The notes below the pieces were generated by a model, which made no database searches, had not been told where the DNA came from, and worked only from the letters and a program-made list of their open reading frames with translations. A program made the position numbers and the translations under genes. A stretch of 64,000 nucleotides of DNA from Limnephilus marmoratus (lineage: Eukaryota; Arthropoda; Insecta; Trichoptera; Limnephilidae), in the NCBI GenBank assembly GCA_917880885.1, contig OU862927.1:19485450-19549449 (forward strand), in the 5' to 3' direction. The first letter of the stretch is position 1. Each line of letters opens with the position of its first letter. Positions 52,879-63,064 of the stretch are shown here, one piece after another.

Positions 52879-53117
52879 TCACTTTGTACAGTAAACTGTT
52901 CTGCGTATTCGCCTTGTCGTTTTTTGAAGCCCGATTTCCTTGCACGTCCTTGTGTTACGTCTGTGAATATCCTTGTTGAACATAATTTTATTTAAGAAGT
53001 ATTTTGGTAAAATGTTGTTTATTATTTTATGCATAAATATCATTGTATTCGAGGTCAGCATCTGTTTCACGGTTAGCCAATTCAGTTCATTTAACATTTT
53101 GTTTACTTTTAAAAAAC
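52879..53117 (-). pseudogene. LINE reverse transcriptase C-terminal fragment
   Basis: Frame reads FLKVNKMLNELNWLTVKQML, MIFMHKIINNILPKYF, and RRNTRTCKEIGL: the ELNWLTV...YKIIN...NTR pattern of CR1-type C-termini. It begins abruptly at the S1 copy; the first residues of the nominal ORF (MTYGKG) come from S1 read backwards. Confidence 0.65.
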
Positions 53118-53517
53118 TATAACCAACACCCTTACCGTAGGTCACCCCAAGTTTTTAAATACGCTTGGTGACTTACCAGGGGTGCCGAGTTCATGGGATG
53201 AGGTTTTTCTAAGTCTTGGTGGCACACGCGTTTATCTACCTACTGCGTGGCGGGCCGGATCAGGAGATACTGGTTGATGGGGACCATTTTACCTCTCCAG
53301 CCGGACTTTACTGACCAATCGCCATGTACTGCAGTGGGAGGGATGGATTCACAGTCACTCCTGGACACATTGACCCCAGATTCCTTCACATCCCTCATAC
53401 TTTTTTCCTTCCAGAACTTCCTAAAAAGACCCACCACATAGCATCTCCAAAGATGACATAGGCCCAGAGGGAAATTGTTTTCCTCAGGGCCTCCTATGTA
53501 CAGCTAATGTGAAAAAA
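53118..53517 (+). mobile_element. SINE-like S1 copy
   Basis: Starts at ATAACCAACACCCTTACCGT (5'-truncated), then AGGTCACCCCAAG, GCGTGGCGGGCCGGATC, CCAGATTCCTTCACATCCC. The tail has a near-perfect stem GGCCC-GAGG/CCTC-GGGCC and ends AGCTAATGTGAAAAAA. Confidence 0.85.
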
Positions 53518-53555
53518 TCACAGTATGCAAGTACTTCAATTTTTCACGAGAAATA

Positions 53556-53712
53556 TATATGAAAACGAACAAGACACAGAAAAAAAGTAATGGTTACAAC
53601 TGGGAATTGAACCCAAGATCTCTTGTCTTATCCGGACAAAAGATCTTAGATAAAAAATACTGGCTTCGATTCCCAGTTACGACCGTTACCTTTTTTTCTA
53701 CGTCTTGTTCTG
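53556..53712. repeat. Inverted pair of tRNA-like 3' halves
   Basis: Arms of about 65 bp: the left (minus) reads GGGTTCAATTCCCAGTTGTA, the right (plus) reads GGCTTCGATTCCCAGTTACG. Both keep a B-box/T-arm followed by GTAACC/CGTTACC and a T run, and both continue into AAGACxxAGAAAAAA/TTTTTCTACGTCTT. It is a head-to-head foldback of a tRNA-derived repeat. Confidence 0.6.
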
Positions 53713-54773
53713 TTTCATGTTTTGCTTCGATTTATAAGTATTATTTTTTTCTTGAACGACATATCACATTGATGGGTAAAACCTTTTAAAAGTTATTAAA
53801 AATGGAAAAAAAAATGTGGGTAGTGTGAAACATCCACTAGTTGAAGAATTTATGAGCTCACGAAAAACTTCAATTAAACCAAGATACAAAATTTAATATT
53901 AGCATTGAAAATAAATATAACATATCTAAAATAAAAACAAAAATCGGCTACGAAAATCTAAATACGAGTATGAGATCTACTAACTTTCTGCCCCGCGCCT
54001 GGTAAGTAAAATTAATGTCAATTTCTGTAAGTCTATTTATTATCTTACGTAATTATTTACATAATCAAAGCATTTTACCATTAGCATGAACTGCTTGAAG
54101 TTAAAAGTTCAACAATAATTATGACAACAAAACAAAGGATGAAGGGCTTTTATTTAATGAAAGTAAATTTATACATGTTTTGACAAGCCTAACGTAAATT
54201 TTCGGTCTTAAATAACTTCTTTGGACGGACGACCCATCGAAGAAACAACTAAGTTTTCATCCTTACTTAATTATACATAAAATTATTTTTAAGTTAACTT
54301 ACTAACTCGTAAACTATATCACAAAATAGGTCTTGGAAGAATTAATTTATTTATTTATTTATTTCTATGTATTACAGTATTTACCTTTAACATTTTTACA
54401 TAATAGATAAATTTTGAAAACATTTTTACATAATATATTTTGCAATTTTATTATGTTGGGTGTAAGGTAGGTTTGTGAAGGTGAAACTGTGGATAGGTAT
54501 TGTTGTATGTTTCGTGAACACCTCACTAGGAGAACAATGAAATAATAATAATAGAATGCTTAGGTATTTAAGAAAACTCAAACAAATTCTTGTAAAATGA
54601 CACATTTCCGACTTCAATCGAAGATAACTTACCTACACTATAAATACAAAAACCTCGGAATTTGAGCTCCGCATGGTACATAGAATTTGGTCGTTAATAT
54701 GGCTGTTAAATGCCCATTCTTGGCATGTCAGCGTTAGAATGCTACATAATCACATATTATGCTACATGTCACG
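53713..54773. other. AT-rich spacer with one LINE tail
   Basis: AATTTATTTATTTATTTATT at about 54344 looks like another minus-strand LINE tail with no coding behind it. Otherwise nothing recognised. Confidence 0.4.
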
Positions 54774-54984
54774 TCTTTGCCGTAGGTCACCCCAAGTGGT
54801 TCGTTACGTTTGGTGACTTAATAGGGGTGCCCGGGTTCATGGGGTCAGGTTGGTCAAGGTCTCGGCGGCCGATGTGTCTGCCAGCTGCGTGGCTGGCTGG
54901 ATTGAGAGAGACAGTTGAGGAGGTATTTTGACCTCTCAAGCCAGATTCCTCAACACATTACCTTGCACAGCCCCTTGTCACATC
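54774..54984 (+). mobile_element. SINE-like S1 copy, 5'- and 3'-truncated
   Basis: Starts TCTTTGCCGTAGGTCACCCC, includes GGGGTGCCCGGGTTCATGGG and CTGGATTGAGAGAGACAGTT, ends at CCTTGCACAG where a LINE tail begins. It shares its 5' breakpoint with the copy at 57251. Confidence 0.8.
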
Positions 54985-57252
54985 TTTTTTATTTATTTTA
55001 ATTTTATTTTATTTTAGTTTATTAAGGAAACAAACAGTTATACATATTTTCATAATAGAGTAACATATTACATGGTTGCATTAACCAGCGAAGTTTCCGC
55101 TAAAATTTATAAACATAGATTAAAACATAAAAGAAAACATAAAGTGGTAGAAAAAAAGAAAATATGTATATATATATATGTACAACAGAATTGAAAAAAA
55201 AAAACACAAATTAACATGTGAGATATGTAAATCATCCAAATATTATTATTATTATTATTATAAAAAGAAGGAAAACATGCAGCAGGGGTGGAGAGTTCAT
55301 AATTAACAATTTGTTTTGATTATTTCTATTATGAATTTAATAAATTGGCCTGAGGACAAATGGAAAATATCAGCGTCGTAAAAGATATCATTGTATTTTG
55401 TGCACGTCCTTCGGAGAAATGAATGTTGTGTGTAATTTGTTTTTGAGTGTGGGATGTGGAATGGTTGGTTTGACCTTGTGTTTCTTATTGGACAGTGGAA
55501 ATTAATGTGTTCCAGAAGATAGTTGTTGTCAACAACGTTGTTAATAATTTTGAATAGATATTTCTGGTCGGATATATTTCTTCTATCTTCTAAGGTTGAT
55601 AAATTATGGAATGTTAATGAGTCTTTTAGGCTTTCTGATGTTCGAAAGGATTTTAAGTCTAGGTGTTTCAGTATCTTTTTTTGAATTCTTTCTAACCTTT
55701 CAATATTAACTTTGTATTGGGGATTCCATATGACTGATCCGAATTCTAATATTGAGCGAACAAAAGAGACATGCAGTATTTTGATTACGTGTGGTGACCT
55801 GAATGGTTTGGGCACTCTTATGATGAATCCTAGAAGTTTGTATGCCCTGTCACAGATGGAATTTATATGTGTTCGGAAAGACATTCCGGAGTCCATAATT
55901 ATTCCTTAGTCCTTCACTTCACAACATCTTTTTATCTCTACGTCATTGATTTTGTACGGAAATATTAGGGGATTTATGCTTTTGGTGAATGATATTGTTT
56001 TACATTTTTCTAGGTTAAGGAACAGTTGGTTGTTCGCACAATATATTCCAAGCCTATTAATATCATCTTGCAATTCTAGGCTGTCATTAATATTAGTGAT
56101 TTTTTTGTAAATTTTAGTGTCATCAGCAAAAATTTGGAATTTGGAATTTTTAAAGCATTCACTCATATCATTGATATATAAAATAAACAAGAGAGGTCCG
56201 AGATGTGATCCTTGCGGGATTCCTGAAGGCATATTGAAAAAACGAGAGGAGAAACCCTTAGCTCTAACTGCTTGACTTCTGTTTGTCACATACGATTTGA
56301 TCCATCTGAGAAGGTCACCCTTAATCCCGATTTTTAACAGTTTCTTCAGAAGCAGTTCAATGTTAATTTTATCAAAGGCTTTTGAAAAATCCGTATAGAT
56401 AGGGTCCACTTGATTTTTACCACCCATAGAATTTAAAATAAAATCTGTGTATTCCAGAAGGTTTGTCTCAACCGACCGTTTTCTGAAAAGCCGTGTTGAT
56501 TTTTGGATATGATTGTTTGTACTGCTGGAAAAAGTTGATCAAGAACTATGTTTTCCATGATCTTGCTGACAATTGGGAGTTTGGAGATGGGCCTGTAGTT
56601 GGTGATGTTATTTTTGTCCCCGCTTTTGTGGATTGGTGTAATGAGTGCTTGTTTCCAGACGTTGGGGAAGTTGCCTTCTTCAAATGACATTTTGAATAGC
56701 AAGGAGAATTAAATCAAATCCCGCACTTTTATTCGGATCAAGTTTTTTTAAATAACTAAGTACACATGATTGATTGAAGTTAATAGTGTGTATATGTAGA
56801 TTAGAGTTGTCGTCACCATTCTCAGTAAGATTGAGGCGAGGGTTGGAATTTTCTACAAAAACTGATCTAAAATAATCACTAAAATGGTCGCATATGGATT
56901 GTCCATCATTGCAGGAAATATCACCAAGATACATTTGCTTAGGTAAATCGGAAGAGGATTGCTTTGATTTAACAAATGACCAGAACTGTTTGCTACACTT
57001 TTTTATTGAATCTTCTGCCGTCGTAATGAAGTTTTCATAACATTCTAGCGAGATCTTCTTCTGACGATTTCTCAGTACAGAGAATGATTGGTAGTCAGCT
57101 AAGTTCTTGTATTTTTTCCATTTCTTGTGATATTTTAATTTCTCTTTTACAATTTTAATAAGTGGTAAAGTGTACCAGGGGGGAAACCTTTCTAAATTAC
57201 CGTTAATTTTTTTTTCGGGGATGTATTTGCGAATAATGTCATTTATGATATC
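54985..57252 (-). pseudogene. Jockey-like LINE, 5'-truncated, damaged RT
   Basis: Minus-strand pieces: 57252-56680 (pre-RT region with PPWYTLPLIKIVKEKLKYHK, then LKKLDPNKSAGFD), 56702-56433 (RT fingers: NYRPISKLPIVSKIMENIV, QHGF), 56427-55906 (palm: IYTDFSKAFDKI, SGIPQGSHLGPLLFILYIND, IFADDTKIYK), 55896-55303 (thumb/C-terminus: VRSILEFGSVIWNPQY). At least two frameshifts (near 56690 and 56440) and one stop (TAA at about 55906) break it. The endonuclease is lost. The 3' UTR carries AATAAA and a (TAAAA)n tail at 54988-55025. Catalytic residues are intact. Confidence 0.9.
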
Positions 57253-57670
57253 TTTGCCATAGGTCACCCCAAGTGGTTCGTTACGTTTGGTGACTTAGTA
57301 GGGGTGACCGGGTTCTTGGGGTGAGGTTGGTCAAGGTCTTGGCGGCCGATGTGTCTGTCAAGATGCGTGGCGGGCCGGATTGAGAGAGACTGTTGAAGAG
57401 GTATTTTAACCTCTCAAGCCAGATTATCTCAACATATCGCCTTGCACAGAAAGGTATGGATTCATACGTCCGTCACTCCGGGATTCATACGTCCGTCATG
57501 CCAGATTCCTACCTATCCCTCGTACCTATTTCCTTCCCAGAACTTCCTTTCCTTAAAAAAATCCCTCCACACAGCATCCCCTAAGAAGACATAAGCTCTA
57601 TATCGATAAGATGACATCGGCTCTGAGGGAAATTATTTTCCACAGGCCCAAATGATTGACAGAAAAAAAT
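57251..57670 (+). mobile_element. SINE-like S1 copy
   Basis: TCTTTGCCATAGGTCACCCC start, GCGTGGCGGGCCGGATTGAG, a duplicated TTCATACGTCCGTCA motif near 57450-57498, CTCCACACAGCATCCCCTAA, an odd repeat of the AAGAxGACAT motif, and the CTGAGGGAAATTATTTTCC stem. The extreme 3' end is altered. Confidence 0.8.
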
Positions 57671-57698
57671 AATAACGAAGGTAAATAAACCTACGTAC

Positions 57699-57717
57699 CT
57701 TGCTCCAAAGCCGCCAT
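57699..57717 (-). CDS. Candidate first coding exon of a host gene
   Basis: On the minus strand GCCATGGCGGCTTTGGAGCA gives M-A-A-L-E-Q, then AAG|GTACGT, a good splice donor, at 57699/57698. A Met-Ala-Ala start, a cluster of CCGGAAG sites just upstream and local high G+C are typical of short first exons of ubiquitously expressed animal genes. The gene cannot be named from six residues. The CCATGG is palindromic, so a 59-codon plus-strand ORF (57716-57892, Kozak GCCGCCATGG) is the alternative. No other exon was identified. Confidence 0.4.
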
Positions 57718-57880
57718 GGCAGGAAGCGGCCACCTGCGGGGCCTCTTCCGGTCATCACCCGCCTCCAACACTTCCGGTCGTCGTTCCCGCGTCTTCAGGA
57801 TCGCGATTAGCAATACTACTTCCGGTTACTTCCCACTACACTGTTCACTTCCGCAGACTTCCAATTCACCCCTTTACAGA
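57699..57880 (-). promoter_or_regulatory. Promoter-like block with ETS-type sites
   Basis: A GC-richer island in A+T-rich DNA with CTTCCGG (minus CCGGAAG, the ETS/NRF-2-type motif) at 57745-57751, 57771-57777 and 57819-57825, and a related CTTCCGC at 57848. All are on one strand and upstream of the candidate minus-strand ATG at 57717. No TATA box is seen; such clusters usually mark TATA-less housekeeping promoters. It is not repeated elsewhere in the window. Confidence 0.45.
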
Positions 57881-58110
57881 GGGAATTAAGGTCCGATATA
57901 ACGTTTTATTTAACTAAATGTTTACTTCGTTAATATTTGTTTATCTGAGAAAACATTTATATGAACTACACATTTGGTTAGATTTAGTTTAAAATGGATA
58001 AATATTATTAAGATCAATTAAAGAAAATTGTTTAATAGTAACTAGAGATAAACATGTTATATAGGGATATGAGTTTAGATTTTCACGGCCAAAAGTATTT
58101 TTCTAGTTTA
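57881..58110. other. AT-rich spacer
   Basis: Nothing recognised. Confidence 0.35.
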
Positions 58111-58339
58111 TTTTTGGGGTGTTATGCCGTGTTGCGCTACCTCCTCCTTTAGCCAACGTTTCAGAAATCGTTACAGTGTCCATCATCAGGGCAGATCTGT
58201 TATTGTTAGTGGTGAAATGTGTGCTTATGTACTTGGGAGCGATACCGTGTCGCCAGCTCCACTCTACTACAAGCTGGTATTACCATATACTTCATAATGG
58301 TTTTTTGCATTTAGCTTTGGTGTAGCCGTCAATTACCTG

Positions 58340-58560
58340 ACAAATCGGCAATCGACGAGCACTTAATCGAAACCGGCCATTATTTTGGATTTGTTCCTGA
58401 AGTCCTGGGAACACCCAAAACCCACAGAGCACGCCTGATTACGGAGGCAATTGAAATCTACAAAACCTCATTAATATTAATAGAGACGACGAAGCTAAGC
58501 TCAATAGTTCTTGGTATCCGGTAATTGACGGCTACACCAAAGCTAAATGCAAAAAACCAT
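58340..58560 (+). pseudogene. Penelope-like protein, C-terminal tail
   Basis: The plus strand reads AIDEHLIETGHYFGFVPEVL, then RARLITEAIEIYKTS, and after a one-base shift NINRDDEAKLNSSWYPVIDG. The A..EH....GH, R..REAIEI and N.NRDDG...S..W series is diagnostic of the region after the GIY-YIG core in Penelope-like elements. The reverse transcriptase and most of the endonuclease are missing. Confidence 0.85.
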
Positions 58561-58654
58561 TGTGAAGTATATGGTAATACCAGCTTGTAGTGGAGTGAAG
58601 CAGGCGACACGGTATCGCTCCCAAGTTCATAAGCACACATTTCACCACTAACAA

Positions 58655-58715
58655 TAACACATCTGCCCTGATGATGGACACTGTAACTATGTCCGAAACG
58701 TTGGCTAAAGGAGGA
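58655..58715 (+). ncRNA. Hammerhead-like ribozyme in Penelope right arm
   Basis: CTGATGA (58668-58674), one extra T, stem GGACA...TGTCC (58675-58694), GAAA (58695-58698), minimal AC/GT helix, T17, then GGC pairing with the upstream GCC. It lies in the sense orientation of the Penelope coding tail, as in described elements. The left-arm copy (58159-58189, minus) keeps CTGATGA and GAAA, but its stem II is disrupted. Confidence 0.65.
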
Positions 58716-58745
58716 GGTAGCACAACACGGCATAACACTCCAAAA

Positions 58746-60174
58746 ATAAGCAACAAAAATGTTATAACCTCTGTTGGTATGCACGTTTCAAGTATGTATT
58801 AAAATTTGTTTATATTAAAAAAGTACTCAAAAATTAACAAATAATTTTTTTTCGGCTTTTGACCAGAATTAAATATTTATAACAATGAAAAAAATCCAAT
58901 TAGAACGACAAAAGAAACGAAAATGCTTTTATTTTTTCAAAATCTGATTTATTTCACATTTTTTAATCTTAGCTTTGTGTTGAAAGCATTTCCGCAATTG
59001 AACGAGTTTTTTTTTATGTATTTGACTTCAATTGAAAAGCCTCCCTTTGATTCCTTCCAATTGTGTATATAAAGCACTTGTAAAGCTCTTCAAATTAATT
59101 TTACAATAAAAAAAAATGCTTAGCACCTGATGTACCGTTAAAAGAATTTATTTTGCAACGCAATAAAATATTAGCTCCTTAACTAATAAACGAATTTTAA
59201 ACGTCTGGTACACAATCATTTATGGGTTCCATGATAGTTGATCGGCCGATAATTGGCCCCCGGCATACTTATGTACAATGTGCACTCGGTTTAGGAAAAA
59301 TACGGTATACCTAATTACACAAAACATAACTAAGTGACCCCGAAGGGATGTGCAAAGACGATGTATCTACCGCCGAAAAACCATGTCTAAAACATAGTTT
59401 CATTCAAATGCATCAAGGAAAAATCTACTTGTCTATATACCGTGTATACTGTATACCATCGCATAAGATCACCTCGGGTCACCTCATTTATGTATTGTAA
59501 ACGGTTGTTAATTGGTTGTGTTAAATTTAATACGTATTTATTAATAAGGTTCTTTAATTGTTCAGCCTATCATAAGAAACTATAAAAATACTAAATGACC
59601 TGACAAACGTTGTTCTGTCATATAAATTATTTTTAGTGAATATTTTTTTTTTTCAATAAAAAATAACGAATGCATTGTAAGTGTGTGGGGATAGGATCTG
59701 TGACAGAAAGAGGAATGTAGCGCTGTAGACGATATGACCGCCGATTAAAACAAAAAAAAAACACCAACAAAAGTGGGAAAATGAAATAAAGAAAATCAAT
59801 ACGAATTTCGAAGAGCAATTGAGTGTACGATATTTTTTGTCAGTCCGTTTTTAGCCAACACAAAAAAGCTCGATGGTTTGCCCACGCGAGAACATGATTC
59901 GAATGAAATGTTAAAATGACGCAACGCTTCTCGTGAATGTCTTGCGCATGTGTGGATGAAAGTTAGATGAGGCGGACGTAGTGCCATCTGTCATTCAACA
60001 ACATAAATAATAATATTCTGTTTGAAATACGAAAGACTGTTAAATTTTTTCGTAAAAAAATATTAAAATCGCGATTAAAAAATGAGAGGGTGGGGGTAGG
60101 AGGGTTAAAATTTGAAGTTATATGTATTTTTTGATGCCAAATAAAAAAATACAAAAAAAATATTTTGTTAAAAA
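58746..60174. other. AT-rich spacer, nothing recognised
   Basis: No gene or transposon end supported. The small ORFs at 59633-60154 have no motifs. Confidence 0.35.
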
Positions 60175-60348
60175 ATACTTTTTTTTCTAGATAGGGACAT
60201 CCTAATCACCTAATGGAATGAAATATACTTTAAAACCTATTCTCATACCTAACAAATATATATTAAAAAAAATCATAAAAATCGGTCAAGCCGTTTCGGA
60301 GGATTGCGACCACAAACACCGTGACACGAGATTTTTATACATAAGATT
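60175..60348 (+). mobile_element. RTE/jockey-type LINE 3' tail
   Basis: AAAATCGGTCAAGCCGTTTC and GGAGGATTGCGACCACAAAC, then GTGACACGAGATTTTTATAC ATAAGAT form a 3' end common in short insect non-LTR elements. About 170 bp; no coding. Confidence 0.5.
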
Positions 60349-60504
60349 ATTCTGAAACCAAACGATTTTAAATCAAGAATCTAAATTAAGAACAGACAAA
60401 ACAAACGTCTAGTGAGGCGGGTAAGGTGCTTGCATTTGTACCAATAAATTGTCAATAAACGTTCGGGTTGCCGGCAGTGAAATATTAAAAATTAACTTAA
60501 TTAA

Positions 60505-61225
60505 TTAAGAGCGTTTAACCAGCCAGCGGACGAAAATCCACATTTCGTCGAAAGTTGTTCTTACGATCGTGCAGGGCGATTACAATGAGAAAGATTAATT
60601 ATTCTCCGTACCAGCTTTTTTAAATTATAACTCAATATCGAATTTATTTCAATTCAAATTAGCTTTAATTTATACCTTCATCCAAAAATGCTGAAAGGCG
60701 TGATGATAAAACTATTAAAATAATGTACTTTTCGTAGTTATTTTTTATTATAAGTATTTATCATTTTTCAATAATGTCTAAATTTAATAAGAATGTTAAT
60801 AAAATCTGAAATATATTAGTTTGTAAGTGCGCAAATAAATACACAAACGGACCAATTTTCGCCAAGAAACACATGTACGTACATATTTTTTTATGATTTT
60901 ATTGAAACTAAAATTAAAATTCTAAAACATACTTTTGCTAGATAATGTATTAATTTATTTTACTGCATGATTTTATTATTTGAAATGGGTGTGGTATAAT
61001 ACAAAAAACTTTATTGAAAATTTAACAAATCTGCCAACGACCTATGGAATAACCTTATTATACTAAAAATTTTAAAAAAATCTCAAAATTTATTACATAC
61101 GAATGCTAGATAAAAGAACAATCTATCGAAATCCATTTATAATTTTTTGTGGAAAAGAGTCAATACGTCTAAAAACTTTTTTGAAAATGACGTATTTCCG
61201 GTTTTCTCTGGTAATGCCCTCTTAA
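60505..61225 (-). mobile_element. TTAA-type MITE, full copy (721 bp)
   Basis: TTAA at 60505-60508 and 61222-61225. Left end TTAAGAGCGTTTAACCAGCC, right end CTCTGGTAATGCCCTCTTAA. Collinear and inverted relative to 2185-2891. Confidence 0.9.
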
Positions 61226-62316
61226 AGTCCTGTCAAGAGAATGGGTCATGTCAATAACAGAAGAATATAAGAAGATGCATGAATGTGAATGAAGGAAAGA
61301 GTGCGTGCCAAGACAGAGTTTGTGGCCGTCCAACCCCTCCGTCTGACCTTTCGGGAAAAGCGAGTGATGGTTATTTTTAGGAAAAGTCTTTTCTTAAGTT
61401 CTGAGTGAAATGTTGAATTAACAATCACCTCCAATCAAAAAAATAATATTTATAAAGAATACAAGTTATCGGAATAGTAATATAAAATAAACGATGCATA
61501 TTTATGAGAAGAGACTGTAGTTGTTTTATTCACTGTTTGACCTATATTTTATCATAAAATATACTGAATATATATTATTACGTTCGTCGTACCGCTAAGA
61601 AAACACTTTATTTTAAACTGCTTTTTAAAATGTTTATCGCCGGATTCCGTCCCAGTTCTTTTCCTGAAAATAAGAAAAACAATAAATCAGTATTTTTGTA
61701 AAGCCTCTAAAAGCCTGAAAGAAAAATTCTCGTTGTGGGCAGAAATAATATTATTCTAGATAAAGTTTCCTGGTAAGAATGCCATTATTATGATTGTGAA
61801 ATAGTTTATTTTATTTTTTAATGATTTAAAAAACTATTAAGTGATTGCGGGAAATTATATAAGCGTTACAACAAAGGAAAACATTTAAATGAAAACAATA
61901 CTAAATGAAAAGCAAGAAAAACAATAAAGTGGAATTTTCTTTTTAATTTTTTTTGTTCGAAGGAATTTATTTATCCAAAAAGAATTTTTTATTTTTTATT
62001 AGTTTTTATAAACATATACATGTAATATAATCATGAGTAATTGCATTTTCGGGTTACAATCGGATTAAACTCAAATCTTTAATACTACCATGCAACATTG
62101 ATTAGAAATAGTATAAACATATATATGTATATAATATATAACCTTTACGAGAGTGTAACTAACTACTCGTGTGTAAAAGGAAATGAAAAAAAAAATTATT
62201 TTAAAAAATAAAAAATTGTAACACATACATTACATATAGGTATACGTACATAAATCGAAAGTATAAAAAAATAATACGTATTTATATAAAATAAATTATT
62301 GAATAAGCATTGTTAA
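61226..62316. other. AT-rich spacer and probable LINE 3' UTR
   Basis: Nothing recognised up to about 62.0 kb. 62.0-62.3 kb is probably the 3' UTR of the next fragment, with a hairpin CCTTTAC.../...GTGTAAAAGG at about 62141-62180. Confidence 0.4.
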
Positions 62317-62538
62317 TTAAATGTTAATGCGGTTATAAGTGACTAAATTATTTAAGATATTATTGTTTAATTTATTTTTGAATTTATTGTAGTCAGGTTC
62401 TAATCTCAGTTCTATTGCTTGTTGATTAAACCACACCACTCCATTGTACGTGTAGTAGTGTTGTGCAAAACTGGTATGCATTAATGGCGTACATAAGCGA
62501 CCCACTGGGTTTTGCCTATTGCTCTCAATGCGTACCAT
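62317..62538 (-). pseudogene. CR1-like LINE C-terminal fragment
   Basis: Frame reads RQNPVGRLCTPLMHTSFAQH, YYTYNGVVWFNQQAIELR and ends near LNNLVTYNRINI. The TSFAQ-Y-Y-NG..-FN block is the same C-terminal signature as at 35070 and 3353. 5'-truncated near an S1 copy. Confidence 0.7.
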
Positions 62539-62599
62539 GGCGTGGAACGACTTCTTAGAATTGTCTTTGTGTATTTGAAAAAATTACAAAAAAAAATTG

Positions 62600-63020
62600 T
62601 AATTGATATACAGTCTGTGTCATATTTGAGGATGCTGTATGAATGGTGTTTTTGTGGAAACGAAGGAAAGAAAGTTCTGGGAAGGAAAGGAGTATGATGA
62701 GTAGGTAGAAATCGGGGGTAAATTGTGTCCAAGAGTGACGGTCGTAAGAATTCATCCCTCCCACTCTGGGACAAGGTTATGGGTCGAGACAGTCCGGCTG
62801 GAGAGGTAAAAAAATCTCCTAAGTCTCTCCAAATCCGGTTCGCCACGCAGGAGGTGGTTAAACGCGTGTGCCGCCAAGACCTAAAACAAATCTCACCCTG
62901 TGGTCTAGGACACCCTTTCTAAGTCAGCAAACATAGCAAACCACTTGAGGTGACCTATAGAAAGGGTTTTGTTTATCCAATAAATGGTTCCCGGGGCCCG
63001 TACCCTTTTCCAAAATTGAT
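62600..63020 (-). mobile_element. SINE-like S1 copy, minus strand
   Basis: Reverse orientation: AACCACTTGAGGTGACCTAT (62940), CCGGCTGGAGAGGTAAAAAA (62798), GAATTCATCCCTCCCACTCT, GAGGATGCTGTATGAATGGT (62629). The 5' end is at about 63020. The usual 3' stem is replaced by ATTACAAAAAAAAATTGTAA near 62584. Confidence 0.75.
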
Positions 63021-63064
63021 TGAACGATTTAAAGGGTTACGTGGGTCTCGATGGTAAGAAAAAA

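Larger units (their letters stand above)
58112..58745 (+). mobile_element. Penelope-like element remnant with inverted terminal arms
   Basis: Left arm 58112-58337 and right arm 58518-58745 are inverted copies (about 90% similar; blocks ACTTGGGAGCGATACCGTGT, TACAAGCTGGTATTACCATA). The 180 bp between them encode, on the plus strand, the C-terminal tail of a Penelope protein. Each arm carries a hammerhead-like motif reading outward. Penelope elements are known to have such terminal repeats (pLTRs) in direct or inverted order, with hammerheads inside. Confidence 0.85.

Noticed and set aside
57716..57892. 59-codon plus-strand ORF with a perfect Kozak context
   Set aside because: The start is the palindromic CCATGG shared with the minus-strand exon candidate; Ser/Thr-rich product from repeated ACTTCCGG sites and no homologous motif. 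The minus-strand reading with a splice donor is preferred.
58118..58784. Matching 68- and 74-residue ORFs in the Penelope arms as a conserved protein
   Set aside because: The two are the same arm sequence read in both copies; similarity follows from the inverted repeat, and the frame crosses the hammerhead-like motif antisense.
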